Origin: Lutibacter sp. Hel_I_33_5
GTDB taxonomy: Bacteria; Bacteroidota; Bacteroidia; Flavobacteriales; Flavobacteriaceae
NCBI RefSeq assembly: GCF_007827455.1
Contig: NZ_VISM01000001.1
Coordinates: forward strand, 744,001-808,000
Length of the DNA: 64,000 bases
Direction of reading: 5' to 3'
Shown: positions 56,514-64,000 of the stretch, one piece after another
Position numbering within the stretch: position 1 is the stretch's first letter
Layout of the letters: each line of letters starts with the position of its first letter
Program-made: the position numbers and the translations under genes
Notes under the pieces: generated by a model
What the model saw: the letters and a program-made list of their open reading frames with translations, nothing else
Databases searched by the model: none
Told to the model about the DNA's origin: nothing

Positions 56514-57548
56514 ATGAAGAAGTTTGTCATTAATATTTCAACATTAATAATCCCTATTATATTAATATTAGTAGTTGTAAACTATATTGGTGATTCCGCA
56601 AACCTTTTTAAAGCTGGATATGAATTTAAAATCGCCAAAATTATTGCAAAGAAAAATTATGTTACCAACTTACACAATTATGATGAACGGTTATTTCAAA
56701 AAGAAATAATTAAAACAATGAAAAAGGCTCCTGAAATCATAGTCTTGGGTTCTAGTAGCTCAATGTTTATAGATCGCACATTATTGAAAAACAATAACAT
56801 TTATAATAATTCAGTAAGTGGTGCAAGTCTCGAAGATTATATTGCTATTTATCAGATTTATAAGGAATATAATAAAACACCTAAAACGATTATTATTAAT
56901 ATTGCACCATATCAATTTAATAAAAATAGTACTCAAGAAAGATGGAAATCAATTCAACATTTTTATTATAATTTCTATAATAAAAAAGAAGCAAATAATG
57001 AAATAAACAAATACAAAGAATTTTTTTCATTATCTTATTTTCAAAGTTCATTACCAAAATTCTTTAAAGTAATTACCGGAAAAAGTGAACCCCTAGCAAC
57101 TCGCAATAAATTTAATATTACAATTACAGAACTAACAGATGGCTCTCATGTTTATGGTAAATCATATAGAGATGCTTCAAAGATTGAAATAGAAAAAAAG
57201 GTTAGTTCATTATTAGCAGGTGATTTACCCAGTATTGAAAGGTTTAACTCTATAGATGAAAGTATTTGGGCTGAATTTGAGAAATTAATAAGTGATATGA
57301 AAAAAAATAATATAATTATTGAGTTTTTTCTTTGCCCTCTTCATCCTAAAATTTATAATAGAATTGAAGAGGATTACCCTATGGTTTTAAAAACTGAAAA
57401 TTTGATTATTAAGTATGCAAAATACCATAATATTAAACTTTATGGGTCATTTAGTCCCACTTTAATAGGATTAGATGAAACATTTTTTTACGATGGGATG
57501 CATTGTAAAGAAAATGGAATAAAAAAAATACTTCAATCGAAAGACTAA
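56514..57548 (+). CDS. SGNH-like acyl-transfer partner (AlgJ/DltD-like)
   Basis: The protein of 344 residues has one N-terminal transmembrane helix (8-24) and a periplasmic domain. VLGSSSSMFIDR (GSSSS at 79-83) and the C-terminal DGMH (D327, H330) give the Ser and Asp-x-x-His blocks of the SGNH fold, as in AlgJ, AlgX and PatB proteins that complete acyl transfer begun by an MBOAT. SVSGASLEDY and IINIAPYQF are similar to segments in DltD-like proteins. It starts 2 bp after the MBOAT gene. Overall similarity to named families is low, so the class is certain to a moderate degree only. Confidence 0.75.
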   Translation: MKKFVINISTLIIPIILILVVVNYIGDSANLFKAGYEFKIAKIIAKKNYVTNLHNYDERLFQKEIIKTMKKAPEIIVLGSSSSMFIDRTLLKNNNIYNNSVSGASLEDYIAIYQIYKEYNKTPKTIIINIAPYQFNKNSTQERWKSIQHFYYNFYNKKEANNEINKYKEFFSLSYFQSSLPKFFKVITGKSEPLATRNKFNITITELTDGSHVYGKSYRDASKIEIEKKVSSLLAGDLPSIERFNSIDESIWAEFEKLISDMKKNNIIIEFFLCPLHPKIYNRIEEDYPMVLKTENLIIKYAKYHNIKLYGSFSPTLIGLDETFFYDGMHCKENGIKKILQSKD

Positions 57549-57550
57549 AA

Positions 57551-57688
57551 GCACGAACACACAACAAAGTATAAAAATAATAGCCGAAACAGTAGTAATA
57601 TCATAGGTTGTAGCTAGCTTCAACTTTTGTGTGAATTGACAGGAAAGTGCCACGCAATCGGCTACATATTCTTATACCAACCGTCAAC
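57551..57688 (+). repeat. Long attC-like hairpin right-end element L3
   Basis: The arms AGTATAA (567-573 of this kb) and TTATACC (57671-57677), plus ATAGCCGA (57579-57586) and TCGGCTAC (57657-57664), make a long hairpin with CAAC near the left end and GTCAACG at the right. L3 differs in sequence from L1 and L2 but has the same place at the end of the unit. It starts 2 bp after the last operon gene. Confidence 0.5.
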
Positions 57689-57705
57689 GAAACCATTAAT
57701 TTTAA

Positions 57706-58707
57706 TTAATGCAACACTTTAAACAGCAGCTCTTTTAAAATATCTGCATGTGTTTGGCTAGCACCAACCCCTTTACTTTTAACATCTGCTTCTCGTAATA
57801 AAGCAATAGTTTGTGCAACTTTACGCATTGGGTAATTCCTAGCAGCATTAAAATATTCGTCAGCAAAATACGGGCTAATACCTAATCCTTTTGCCACAGA
57901 AGCCTTCGATTTATTTTCTAAACCATGAAACAATAGAAGCTGGGTGAAAAAACTATTTAGCAAAGAAATAGTCATCACCAACGGGTTATTCTTTGGGTTT
58001 TGTGCAAAATAATTTATTATTCGGTTGGCTTTTAAAACGTTCTTCTCTCCTACTGCTTTGCGGAGTTCAAAATTATTAAAGTCTTTCGAAATCCCAATAT
58101 TCTCTTCAATATGTTCCGGAGTAATAATTGTTTTCTTTGGTAAAACGATGGTTAGTTTGTCTAGCTCGTTAGAAATCTTGCTTAAATCGGTTCCTAAAAA
58201 CTCAACCAACATTTGTGTAGCTTTGGGTTCTATTTGATAGCCTTTTCCACTTAACACTCTACGTAACCAATCTCCTACTTGATTTTCGTATAATTTCTTA
58301 CTTTCAAAAAGTAATCCGTTTTTAGCAATCGCTTTATGCAGTTTTTTACGTTTGTCTAGTTTTTTGTATTTATAATTAATAACCAAGACCGTAGAGGGTT
58401 GCGGATTTTCTGCATACGAAACCAACTTTTCTATATTTCTGCTTAAATCTTGCGCCTCCTTTACAATTAAGACTTGTTTTTCTGCCATCATAGGAAAACG
58501 CTTTGCAGCACCAATAATGTCTTCAATAGAGGTATCTCTACCGTACATGACAATCTGATTAAATCCTTTCTCCGCTTCTTCTAAAACGTTGTTTTCTATA
58601 AAATCAGAGATTCTATCTATATAATACGATTCTTCTCCCATTAAAAAATAAATAGGTTTTAAGTTACCGTTTTGTATATCTGACACTATGGATTTTACTT
58701 CGTTCAT
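57706..58707 (-). CDS. holA: DNA polymerase III delta subunit
   Basis: HolA (333 residues) is the wrench subunit of the clamp loader that opens the sliding clamp. Typical segments are NGNLKPIYFLMGEESYYIDRISDFIE, AAKRFPMMAEKQVLIVKEAQDLS, VLVINYKYKKLDKRKKLHKAI and LGTDLSKISNELDKL. The C-terminal collar domain ends GASQTHADILKELLFKVL. Length is normal. It converges on the cassette-like unit that ends at element L3 and is divergent from the HsdR-N-like gene. Confidence 0.9.
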   Translation of the reverse strand: MNEVKSIVSDIQNGNLKPIYFLMGEESYYIDRISDFIENNVLEEAEKGFNQIVMYGRDTSIEDIIGAAKRFPMMAEKQVLIVKEAQDLSRNIEKLVSYAENPQPSTVLVINYKYKKLDKRKKLHKAIAKNGLLFESKKLYENQVGDWLRRVLSGKGYQIEPKATQMLVEFLGTDLSKISNELDKLTIVLPKKTIITPEHIEENIGISKDFNNFELRKAVGEKNVLKANRIINYFAQNPKNNPLVMTISLLNSFFTQLLLFHGLENKSKASVAKGLGISPYFADEYFNAARNYPMRKVAQTIALLREADVKSKGVGASQTHADILKELLFKVLH

Positions 58708-58714
58708 TCTTAAT

Positions 58715-58784
58715 TGTCATTCCTCCGAAAGCAGGAACCTATTTATTAATAATACTGTGGATTCCCGTTTTCACGGGAATGACA
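58715..58784. repeat. REP-like palindrome pair (TGTCATTCC family)
   Basis: TGTCATTCCTCCGAAAGCAG with GAAC, and ATTCCCGTTTTCACGGGAA with TGACA, flank a 25-bp A/T spacer in the gap between holA and its divergent neighbour. Confidence 0.65.
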
Positions 58785-58800
58785 TACTGGAAGATTTTTG

Positions 58801-58808
58801 TACATTTG
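58801..58808 (+). promoter_or_regulatory. -7 box of the HsdR-N-like gene, possibly leaderless
   Basis: TACATTTG matches TAnnTTTG only 4 bp before the ATG at 58813. Transcription would start at about the initiation codon, so the mRNA may be leaderless. No -33 TTG is clear. Confidence 0.4.
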
Positions 58809-58812
58809 ATTG

Positions 58813-59256
58813 ATGCAAAAATTGAATCTTCCCGCATATAAATTCAAACTCAAAAGTAACGAAAATAAGACGCTTATTTTTGATAAATTGAGAAAAAAAT
58901 ATGTGGTTTTAACTCCAGAAGAATGGGTACGTCAACATTTTGTAGAATTTTTAATTCAAGAAAAAAAATATCCAGTTTCGTTAATTGCATTAGAAAAACA
59001 ACTCACAATTAATAATCGTAAAAAAAGAACTGATATTTTAATTTTTTCTGCGGATGGAACTCACAATATTATTGTCGAATGCAAAGCACCAAGTATAAAA
59101 ATATCTCAAGATACTTTTGATCAAATTGCACGATACAATTTAAAACTGAATGCTAACTATTTGATTGTAACCAACGGATTAGAGCATTATTTCTGCAAAT
59201 TAGATGTCGAAAACGAAGCCTTTATTTTTTTAGAAGAGATTCCGGATTATAAATAA
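58813..59256 (+). CDS. HsdR N-terminal-like PD-(D/E)xK protein
   Basis: This stand-alone 147-residue protein corresponds to the N-terminal nuclease domain of type I restriction subunit HsdR. TPEEWVRQHFVEFL, KKRTDILIF (Asp, position 74), HNIIVECKAP (E90 and K92) and FDQIARYNLKLNANYLIVTNG follow the D-ExK order of that family. No helicase motor, HsdM or HsdS is nearby, so it is not a restriction system by itself. Such short proteins are commonly found next to holA in flavobacteria. The ATG at 58813 is preferred over the adjoining TTG. Confidence 0.82.
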   Translation: MQKLNLPAYKFKLKSNENKTLIFDKLRKKYVVLTPEEWVRQHFVEFLIQEKKYPVSLIALEKQLTINNRKKRTDILIFSADGTHNIIVECKAPSIKISQDTFDQIARYNLKLNANYLIVTNGLEHYFCKLDVENEAFIFLEEIPDYK

Positions 59257-59257
59257 T

Positions 59258-59318
59258 TGTCAAGTCGAGCGTAGTCGAGATTTGCTACAAAGACCTCTCG
59301 ACTGCGCTCGAGGAGACA
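59258..59318. repeat. Paired REP-like palindromes (TCGACTGCGCTC family)
   Basis: TGTCAAGTCGAGCGTAGTCG and CCTCTCGACTGCGCTCGAGG, ending in AGACA, directly behind the stop of the HsdR-N-like gene. Confidence 0.75.
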
Positions 59319-59379
59319 TCAAGATAAATTATGATATTTTTAAAACTAATATCAGCATTAAAACTGTAAATTCGCTTCC

Positions 59380-60378
59380 TTGAAAACTGCTATTGTCATA
59401 TTAAATTGGAATGGAAAAAAACTCTTAGAACAGTTTTTACCATCAGTTGTTTCTTTTAGTTCTGAAGAAGCAATAATTTATGTGGCTGATAATGCCTCTA
59501 CAGATGATTCTAAACATTTTATTAAAGAACATTTCCCTACTGTAAAAATTGTAGAAAACAAGCAGAATGGCGGCTATGCAAAAGGGTATAATGATGCTTT
59601 ACAACATATTGATGCTGATATTTATTGTTTGTTAAATTCTGATATTGAAGTTACTCAAAATTGGTTATCACCTGTTTTAGACGTTTTTAAACGTGAAGAA
59701 AACACTGCTATCATTCAACCTAAATTGTTAGATTTTAAAGATAAAACTAAGTTTGAATACGCTGGTGCTGGTGGTGGATTTTTAGATTTATATGGCTATC
59801 CGTATTGCCGAGGACGCGTTTTTAATGATTTAGAAATCGATAGAGGACATTTTAATGATACTACAGATATTTTCTGGGCTTCGGGTGCTTGTCTTTTTAT
59901 TCGTTCTAAAGTATATCATCAAATAGCTGGTTTTGATGAAGATTATTTTGCACATCAAGAAGAAATAGATTTGTGTTGGCGTATACAAAATAATGGTTTT
60001 GATATTAAATATGTGGGCACATCAACGGTTTATCATGTTGGTGGAGCAACATTGCAAGAAACGAATCCTCAGAAAACATTTTTAAATTTTAGAAATAGTT
60101 TATTAAATGTGGTGAAAAATGTGCCAAAGAAATGGTTTTTATTCGTTGTTTTCTCACGTTTACTTTTAGATGGAATTGCAGGTATAAAGTTCCTATTAGA
60201 ATTTAGACCTGTACATACTTTTGCAATTTTAAAAGCACATATCAGTTTTTATAAAAATTTAAATAGATTTTTAAAGAAACGTAAGAAATTATCAAAAAAA
60301 GAAAATTACAATCTACATACTTCTATTGTTTGGCAATATTTTGTCTTGGGAAGAAGTAAATTTGAGAAGTTGAAATAA
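59380..60378 (+). CDS. Family 2 glycosyltransferase
   Basis: This 332-residue GT-A enzyme of the rhamnosyltransferase-like branch has AIVILNWNGKKLLEQFLPSV, VADNASTDDS, NGGYAKGYNDAL, CLLNSDIEVT (DxD-like) and ASGACLFIRSKVYHQIAGFDEDYFAHQEEIDLCWRIQ. The C-terminal part has one or two hydrophobic segments. It would add a sugar to a growing surface glycan. The donor is not deducible. It is not part of the cassette-like unit. The start is TTG at 59380, with no ATG before the conserved strand. Confidence 0.87.
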   Translation: MKTAIVILNWNGKKLLEQFLPSVVSFSSEEAIIYVADNASTDDSKHFIKEHFPTVKIVENKQNGGYAKGYNDALQHIDADIYCLLNSDIEVTQNWLSPVLDVFKREENTAIIQPKLLDFKDKTKFEYAGAGGGFLDLYGYPYCRGRVFNDLEIDRGHFNDTTDIFWASGACLFIRSKVYHQIAGFDEDYFAHQEEIDLCWRIQNNGFDIKYVGTSTVYHVGGATLQETNPQKTFLNFRNSLLNVVKNVPKKWFLFVVFSRLLLDGIAGIKFLLEFRPVHTFAILKAHISFYKNLNRFLKKRKKLSKKENYNLHTSIVWQYFVLGRSKFEKLK

Positions 60379-60381
60379 TTA

Positions 60382-60407
60382 GATTTCTCGACTGCGCTCG
60401 AAATCTC
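60382..60407. repeat. REP-like palindrome (TCGACTGCGCTC family)
   Basis: GATTTCTCGACTGCGCTCGA is followed by AATCTC and forms one palindrome, 4 bp behind the glycosyltransferase stop. Confidence 0.65.
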
Positions 60408-60451
60408 AAAAAAATCTTCAGACAAGCTTAGAATTACATTAGTAAATAAAT

Positions 60452-61072
60452 TTACAAAATATCTAAACTTCCTTTTCCTTCTCTAATTACGACAGGTTCA
60501 TCTGAAGTTAAATCAATTACTGTAGACGCTTGATTATCGCCATAACCACCATCAATAACAATATCAACTAAGTTTTGCCATTTTTCAAAAATTAATTCAG
60601 GGTCAGTAGTATATTCTAAAACATCATCTTCATCATGAATTGAGGTTGATACAATTGGATTTCCCAAGGTAGCAACAATAGTTCTAGCAATAGTATTATC
60701 AGGCACTCGAATTCCGACCGTTTTCTTTTTCTTAAAAACTTTTGGCAGTGAATTACTTCCTGGTAAAACAAACGTATAAGGTCCAGGTAATGCTCTTTTT
60801 AGAATTTTATAGGTTGGTGTATCAATTTGCTTAACATAGTCTGATAAATGACTTAAATCGTTACAAATAAAGGAAAAATTCGCTTTTTCTAATTTCACAC
60901 CTTTAATTCTTGCAATTTTTTCTAATGCTTTGGTATTAGTAATATCACAACCTAAACCATATACAGTATCGGTTGGGTAGATAATAAGTCCACCTTTTTT
61001 TAATGTTTCCACTACCCTATCAATTTCTTTAGGATTTGGATTTTCATTATATATTTTGATGAAGTGTGACAT
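60452..61072 (-). CDS. L-threonylcarbamoyladenylate synthase (Sua5/YrdC family)
   Basis: The protein of 206 residues makes threonylcarbamoyl-AMP for t6A modification of tRNA. KGGLIIYPTDTVYGLGCDITN, ARIKGVKLEKANFSFICNDLS, LPGPYTFVLPGS, VGIRVPDNTIA and GNPIVSTSIHDEDD are all family motifs. The ATG at 61072 (MSHFIKIYNENPN) gives the standard length. An upstream in-frame ATG at 61129 would overlap the divergent esterase gene. Standard Bacteroidota Sua5-type proteins of this short form are also called YciO, so the exact subfamily is uncertain. Confidence 0.9.
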   Translation of the reverse strand: MSHFIKIYNENPNPKEIDRVVETLKKGGLIIYPTDTVYGLGCDITNTKALEKIARIKGVKLEKANFSFICNDLSHLSDYVKQIDTPTYKILKRALPGPYTFVLPGSNSLPKVFKKKKTVGIRVPDNTIARTIVATLGNPIVSTSIHDEDDVLEYTTDPELIFEKWQNLVDIVIDGGYGDNQASTVIDLTSDEPVVIREGKGSLDIL

Positions 61073-61080
61073 TTTGGTGT

Positions 61081-61088
61081 TAAATTTG
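61081..61088 (+). promoter_or_regulatory. Candidate -7 box of the esterase gene
   Basis: TAAATTTG matches TAnnTTTG, 30 bp upstream of the ATG at 61119, in the 46-bp divergent gap. It supports that start over the ATG at 61056. Confidence 0.4.
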
Positions 61089-61118
61089 AGACCAATAGAA
61101 AAACTTAAATCTATTTGT

Positions 61119-61973
61119 ATGAATTTCAAATTTACAAAAATTGTATCGCTCTCTTTTTTATTTCTCTTTTTATCTTGTACAACGGAAGATGGAATTGTAA
61201 AAGAAATTTCATCGGCACAATTTATAAATAAAACCTATGGTTCTGAAAAAAACCAAAACTATGATATTTATTTACCTAAAGGAAGAACAGCTAATACACC
61301 CGTAATTGTATTAATTCATGGTGGGTTTTGGTCTCAAGGCGATAAATCTGACATGACTACTTTTGTTAATTTATTTTTGAATAACAGCTCAGAGTATGCC
61401 ATTGTAAATACAAATTATAGGTTAGCTGGCGCAACGGGTAATCAACATCCTGCACAGATTAACGATATTTCTTCTTTAATTTCTGAATTGAAAAGTAAGC
61501 AAGATGAATATATTATTTCTAGAAAATATTATTTTATTGGCTATAGTGCTGGCGGTCATTTAGCTTTATTATACTCCTATTTTACTGATACTGCTAAAAA
61601 TGTAAAAGCAGTCTGTTCTTTAGCTGGTCCTACCGATTTTCTAGATCCAGCATTTACAAATTCTCCTAATGGGGCATTTCAAAATATAGCATTAAATTTT
61701 CTTGGACTTCCATTAAGTGGGAATGAAAGTTTATATAAAAATACGAGTCCAATTTCTCATATTGATGAAAAATCTGCACCTACTCTATTATTACATGGAG
61801 AAAATGATCAATTAGTTTTTCTATCTCAATCTCAACGTTTGTTAGATAAATTAAATACTTTTAATGTAGCTAATCAACATACTTTTTATCCAAATCAAGG
61901 TCATGATTTATCTACAATAGACTTAAATGAAGCAACTAATAAAATAAAAACTTTTTTTGATCTATATAAATAG
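61119..61973 (+). CDS. Alpha/beta-hydrolase (BD-FAE-like) lipoprotein
   Basis: From the ATG at 61119 it has 284 residues and a clear lipoprotein signal (lipobox LFLSC). VILIHGGFWSQGDK forms the oxyanion-hole motif, GYSAGGH contains the nucleophile Ser, and ENDQL and GHDLS near the C-terminus supply Asp and His. This is the arrangement of esterases/lipases of the BD-FAE and acetyl-esterase type. The substrate is unknown. The ATG at 61056 would add 21 residues without a signal and was rejected. Confidence 0.87.
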   Translation: MNFKFTKIVSLSFLFLFLSCTTEDGIVKEISSAQFINKTYGSEKNQNYDIYLPKGRTANTPVIVLIHGGFWSQGDKSDMTTFVNLFLNNSSEYAIVNTNYRLAGATGNQHPAQINDISSLISELKSKQDEYIISRKYYFIGYSAGGHLALLYSYFTDTAKNVKAVCSLAGPTDFLDPAFTNSPNGAFQNIALNFLGLPLSGNESLYKNTSPISHIDEKSAPTLLLHGENDQLVFLSQSQRLLDKLNTFNVANQHTFYPNQGHDLSTIDLNEATNKIKTFFDLYK

Positions 61974-61992
61974 TCAATTTATAGAAAATATA

Positions 61993-62022
61993 AAAAGCTC
62001 AACTTTATCAAAGTTGAGCTTT
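61993..62022. terminator. Bidirectional terminator
   Basis: AAAAGCTCAACTTT pairs with AAAGTTGAGCTTTT-like sequence around a 3-nt loop, between the convergent esterase and response-regulator genes. Confidence 0.85.
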
Positions 62023-62046
62023 ATATTTGGGAATATCTTTACTTAA

Positions 62047-62748
62047 TTAGGTTTTATCTACTAATCTAAAACCTTCTCCATGAATATTTAAAATTTCAAC
62101 ATTTTCATCTTTCTTTAAATATTTACGAAGCTTTGCTATGTATACATCCATACTTCTAGATGTAAAATAATTATCATCTCTCCAAATCTTTGTTAATGCA
62201 AGCTCACGCGGCATTAAATCGTTTTTATGAACTGCCAACATGCGTAATAACTTACTTTCTTTTGGTGACAATTTTTGTGGTTCTCCTTCTTTACCAACTG
62301 ATAAATGACGTAATTTAGAGTTAAAGAAAAAAGACCCTACTTCAAACTCAAATTGCTCATTATCTGCAGATTTATCAGCCTCTTTACGTTGTAAAATTGC
62401 TTTGATTTTAAACAATAATACTTCAGAATCAAATGGTTTATTTAAATAATCATCTGCTCCTACTTGGTATCCTTTTAATACATCTTCTTTCATGGTTTTT
62501 GCCGTTAAGAAAATAATTGGCACTTCTTTGTTTGTCGATCTAATATCTTGCGCAAGAGAAAAGCCATCTTTTCTTGGCATCATTACATCTAAAATACATA
62601 AGTCATAATCGCTGTTTTTAAACATAATTAAGCCTTCTATACCATCTTTTGCATGTGTAACATTATAATCATTTAATGCTAAATAATCTTTTAAAACGGT
62701 TCCAAAATTTGGATCGTCTTCTACTAATAAAATTTTTTTACTTCCCAT
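62047..62748 (-). CDS. OmpR-family response regulator
   Basis: This response regulator of 233 residues has a receiver domain with the acidic pair LLVEDDP, phospho-acceptor D54 in CILDVMMPRKDG and the lysine in FLTAKT. A winged-helix DNA-binding domain (about 130-230) follows with LSPKESKLLRMLA and SRSMDVYIAKLRKYL. The sequence resembles the RprY type of Bacteroidetes. It is 10 bp downstream of the sensor kinase gene on the same strand and forms a two-component pair with it. Target genes are unknown. Confidence 0.92.
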   Translation of the reverse strand: MGSKKILLVEDDPNFGTVLKDYLALNDYNVTHAKDGIEGLIMFKNSDYDLCILDVMMPRKDGFSLAQDIRSTNKEVPIIFLTAKTMKEDVLKGYQVGADDYLNKPFDSEVLLFKIKAILQRKEADKSADNEQFEFEVGSFFFNSKLRHLSVGKEGEPQKLSPKESKLLRMLAVHKNDLMPRELALTKIWRDDNYFTSRSMDVYIAKLRKYLKKDENVEILNIHGEGFRLVDKT

Positions 62749-62758
62749 AATATCATTT

Positions 62759-64000
62759 TTAAATTATTCCTAATTTTACTGTGAAAATACTTCCTTTGCC
62801 CTTTTCACTTTCCACAATAACTGTGCCTTGATGGTTATCTATGATTTCTTTTACATAGGCTAATCCTAAACCATGACCTTTTACGTTATGTATATTACCC
62901 TTATGCTCTCTATAAAATTTATCGAAAGCATATTTTTGAGCTTGCTTGCTCATTCCAATTCCTTCATCTTTAATTTTTAAGATGAAATATTTATTTGTAT
63001 TTTCTGTGTACACGTCAATTTTCGGTGCCTCATCAGAATATTTTAATGCGTTTTCTAAAATATTTACAACTACATTTGTTAAATGAAGCTGATTACCTAG
63101 CACTTCTGATGTAATTGCTTCCAAATGTGTTGTAATAGTCCCTCCTTTATCTTTTACTAATAAATCTACATGCGAAATTGCTTCATCAATAATATCATGT
63201 ACATCAACTGCATCTTTATTAATATCAACTTGATTCTTTTCTAATTTTGATATTCTCAAAACATTTTCTACCTGACCATGCATCCTTTTATTTTCCTGAC
63301 GAATCATACCCAAATAGCGCTTCACTTTTTCTTCATCATGAATAATCTTTGGATTTTTAATGGCATCAAGAGCAAGATTAATCGTTGCAATTGGCGTTTT
63401 AAACTCATGAGTCATATTATTAATAAAATCTGTTTTAATTTCTGATATTTTTTTCTGTCTAATTAATTGATATAATGAACTTGAAAACGCAATGATAATA
63501 ATGAATATAAAAAATAACGAAAGCAATAATATATTTGATATTTCTGCTAAAATGTGTTTATTTTTTGATGGAAAAGTTACATGTAATTTATAATCACTAT
63601 GTCCATTTTCATCTCTAAACAATGGATAATTCTGACTTTCTTTTCTGTCAATTCTAAAATATCCTGATTTTAGTTTGGTTGCTAAACCATCGTTACTATA
63701 AATACCATATTTATAGGCTATATTTATATTTCTTTTCCTTAACTCCTCACCTAAAACTTCACTAACTTCTCGATTACTAACTCGTTGATGAATGGGTTTA
63801 TTCCCTTGAAAATCAGATACTACTGAATTTATTTGAAATTTTTCAAATGCCCACTCTCTTTGAATAGATGTAAATCTTGTGTCTTCTGGTAAGGAGCTTA
63901 AATCTCCAGTATTTCTAATAGTACTTGTTTGAAAAAAATCTTTCTTAGAAATAATTCTCTTAAGCATAATAGTATCATTATCTAAAAAATCTGTCGGCAA
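62759..64000 (-). CDS. Sensor histidine kinase, N-terminus beyond the window
   Basis: The visible 413 residues lack the protein start, since the reading frame runs off the window at 64000. Visible parts are a periplasmic sensor segment (to about 150), a transmembrane helix (ISNILLLSLFFIFIIIIAF), the HisKA box FINNMTHEFKTP with the phosphorylated His, and the ATPase boxes NILENALKYS (N), DEGIGMS (G1) and GHGLGLAYVKEI (G2). The stop is 10 bp before the response regulator gene. It resembles RprX-type kinases. It would phosphorylate the adjoining regulator in response to an unknown envelope signal. Confidence 0.92.
   Translation of the reverse strand: MPTDFLDNDTIMLKRIISKKDFFQTSTIRNTGDLSSLPEDTRFTSIQREWAFEKFQINSVVSDFQGNKPIHQRVSNREVSEVLGEELRKRNINIAYKYGIYSNDGLATKLKSGYFRIDRKESQNYPLFRDENGHSDYKLHVTFPSKNKHILAEISNILLLSLFFIFIIIIAFSSSLYQLIRQKKISEIKTDFINNMTHEFKTPIATINLALDAIKNPKIIHDEEKVKRYLGMIRQENKRMHGQVENVLRISKLEKNQVDINKDAVDVHDIIDEAISHVDLLVKDKGGTITTHLEAITSEVLGNQLHLTNVVVNILENALKYSDEAPKIDVYTENTNKYFILKIKDEGIGMSKQAQKYAFDKFYREHKGNIHNVKGHGLGLAYVKEIIDNHQGTVIVESEKGKGSIFTVKLGII

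Noticed and set aside
51396..57548. Polyketide or nonribosomal peptide cluster
   Set aside because: FkbH and ACP are the only related parts; no ketosynthase, acyltransferase, adenylation or condensation domains are present.
58813..59256. Type I restriction-modification system
   Set aside because: Only an HsdR-N-like domain is present; helicase, HsdM and HsdS are missing.

Overview
The window is a 64 kb stretch of an AT-rich marine Flavobacteriaceae chromosome (Bacteroidota, of the Polaribacter or Tenacibaculum type; the genus is an inference). Evidence for this is T9SS C-terminal sorting domains on two very large secreted proteins, a PorD/DUF4835 protein, Bacteroidota-type -7 boxes (TAnnTTTG), almost no Shine-Dalgarno sites, many lipoproteins, and the gene order bamD-rpoZ-coaBC-porD-recN. 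No tRNA or rRNA gene, CRISPR array, IS transposase or integrase was recognised. No gene-free stretch exceeds 300 bases.

Layout. 1-1789: two small accessory genes (a membrane protein and a PD-(D/E)xK-like protein) flanked by palindromic elements. 1790-14914: an N-glycan degradation locus made of two divergent operons. One is GH92, GH92, glycosylasparaginase and a sugar MFS transporter on the minus strand. The other is GH20, cutC and GH2 beta-mannosidase on the plus strand. 14913-15944: a second cassette-like unit with one membrane protein. 15930-30427: mostly housekeeping genes on the minus strand (a glycosyltransferase, fabI, recN, porD, coaBC, rpoZ, bamD, ferritin, dapA, two YhhN-like membrane proteins, ligA, a DinB-like protein). 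30559-42294: a membrane-anchored GH113-like protein, a ~1960-residue repeat protein and a multidomain GH81 laminarinase, the last two exported by T9SS. 42514-51190: folE, hisS (with an unusual ~100-residue insertion), a BrkB-like protein, nadC, rlmH, rdgB, an iron/cobalamin-type ABC permease plus ATPase, and an M28 peptidase. 51254-57688: a third and largest cassette-like unit carrying a six-gene operon (FkbH-like, ACP, two methyltransferases, MBOAT, SGNH-like partner). 57706-64000: holA, an HsdR-N-like protein, a glycosyltransferase, a Sua5/YrdC protein, an esterase lipoprotein and an OmpR-type two-component system that runs off the window.

The most unusual content is a set of cassette-like units. 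Each has a left end with a shared GGGTGTTTTTCC-like motif followed by GCTAAC and a short palindrome whose sequence varies but whose fold is kept. Each of the three clearest also has a long hairpin right end (140-190 bp), and two of those end in GTTAGCG. They resemble integron attC sites without an integrase. The largest unit encodes what looks like a complete pathway for putting a glycerate-derived, possibly O-methylated acyl group on a surface glycan.

Smaller signals include dispersed REP-like palindromes that all end in TGACA, 7- and 8-bp tandem arrays in gene leaders, a triple GTGTACA direct repeat at 21-22 bp spacing upstream of the giant T9SS protein, and concerted evolution among its ten 240-bp repeats.
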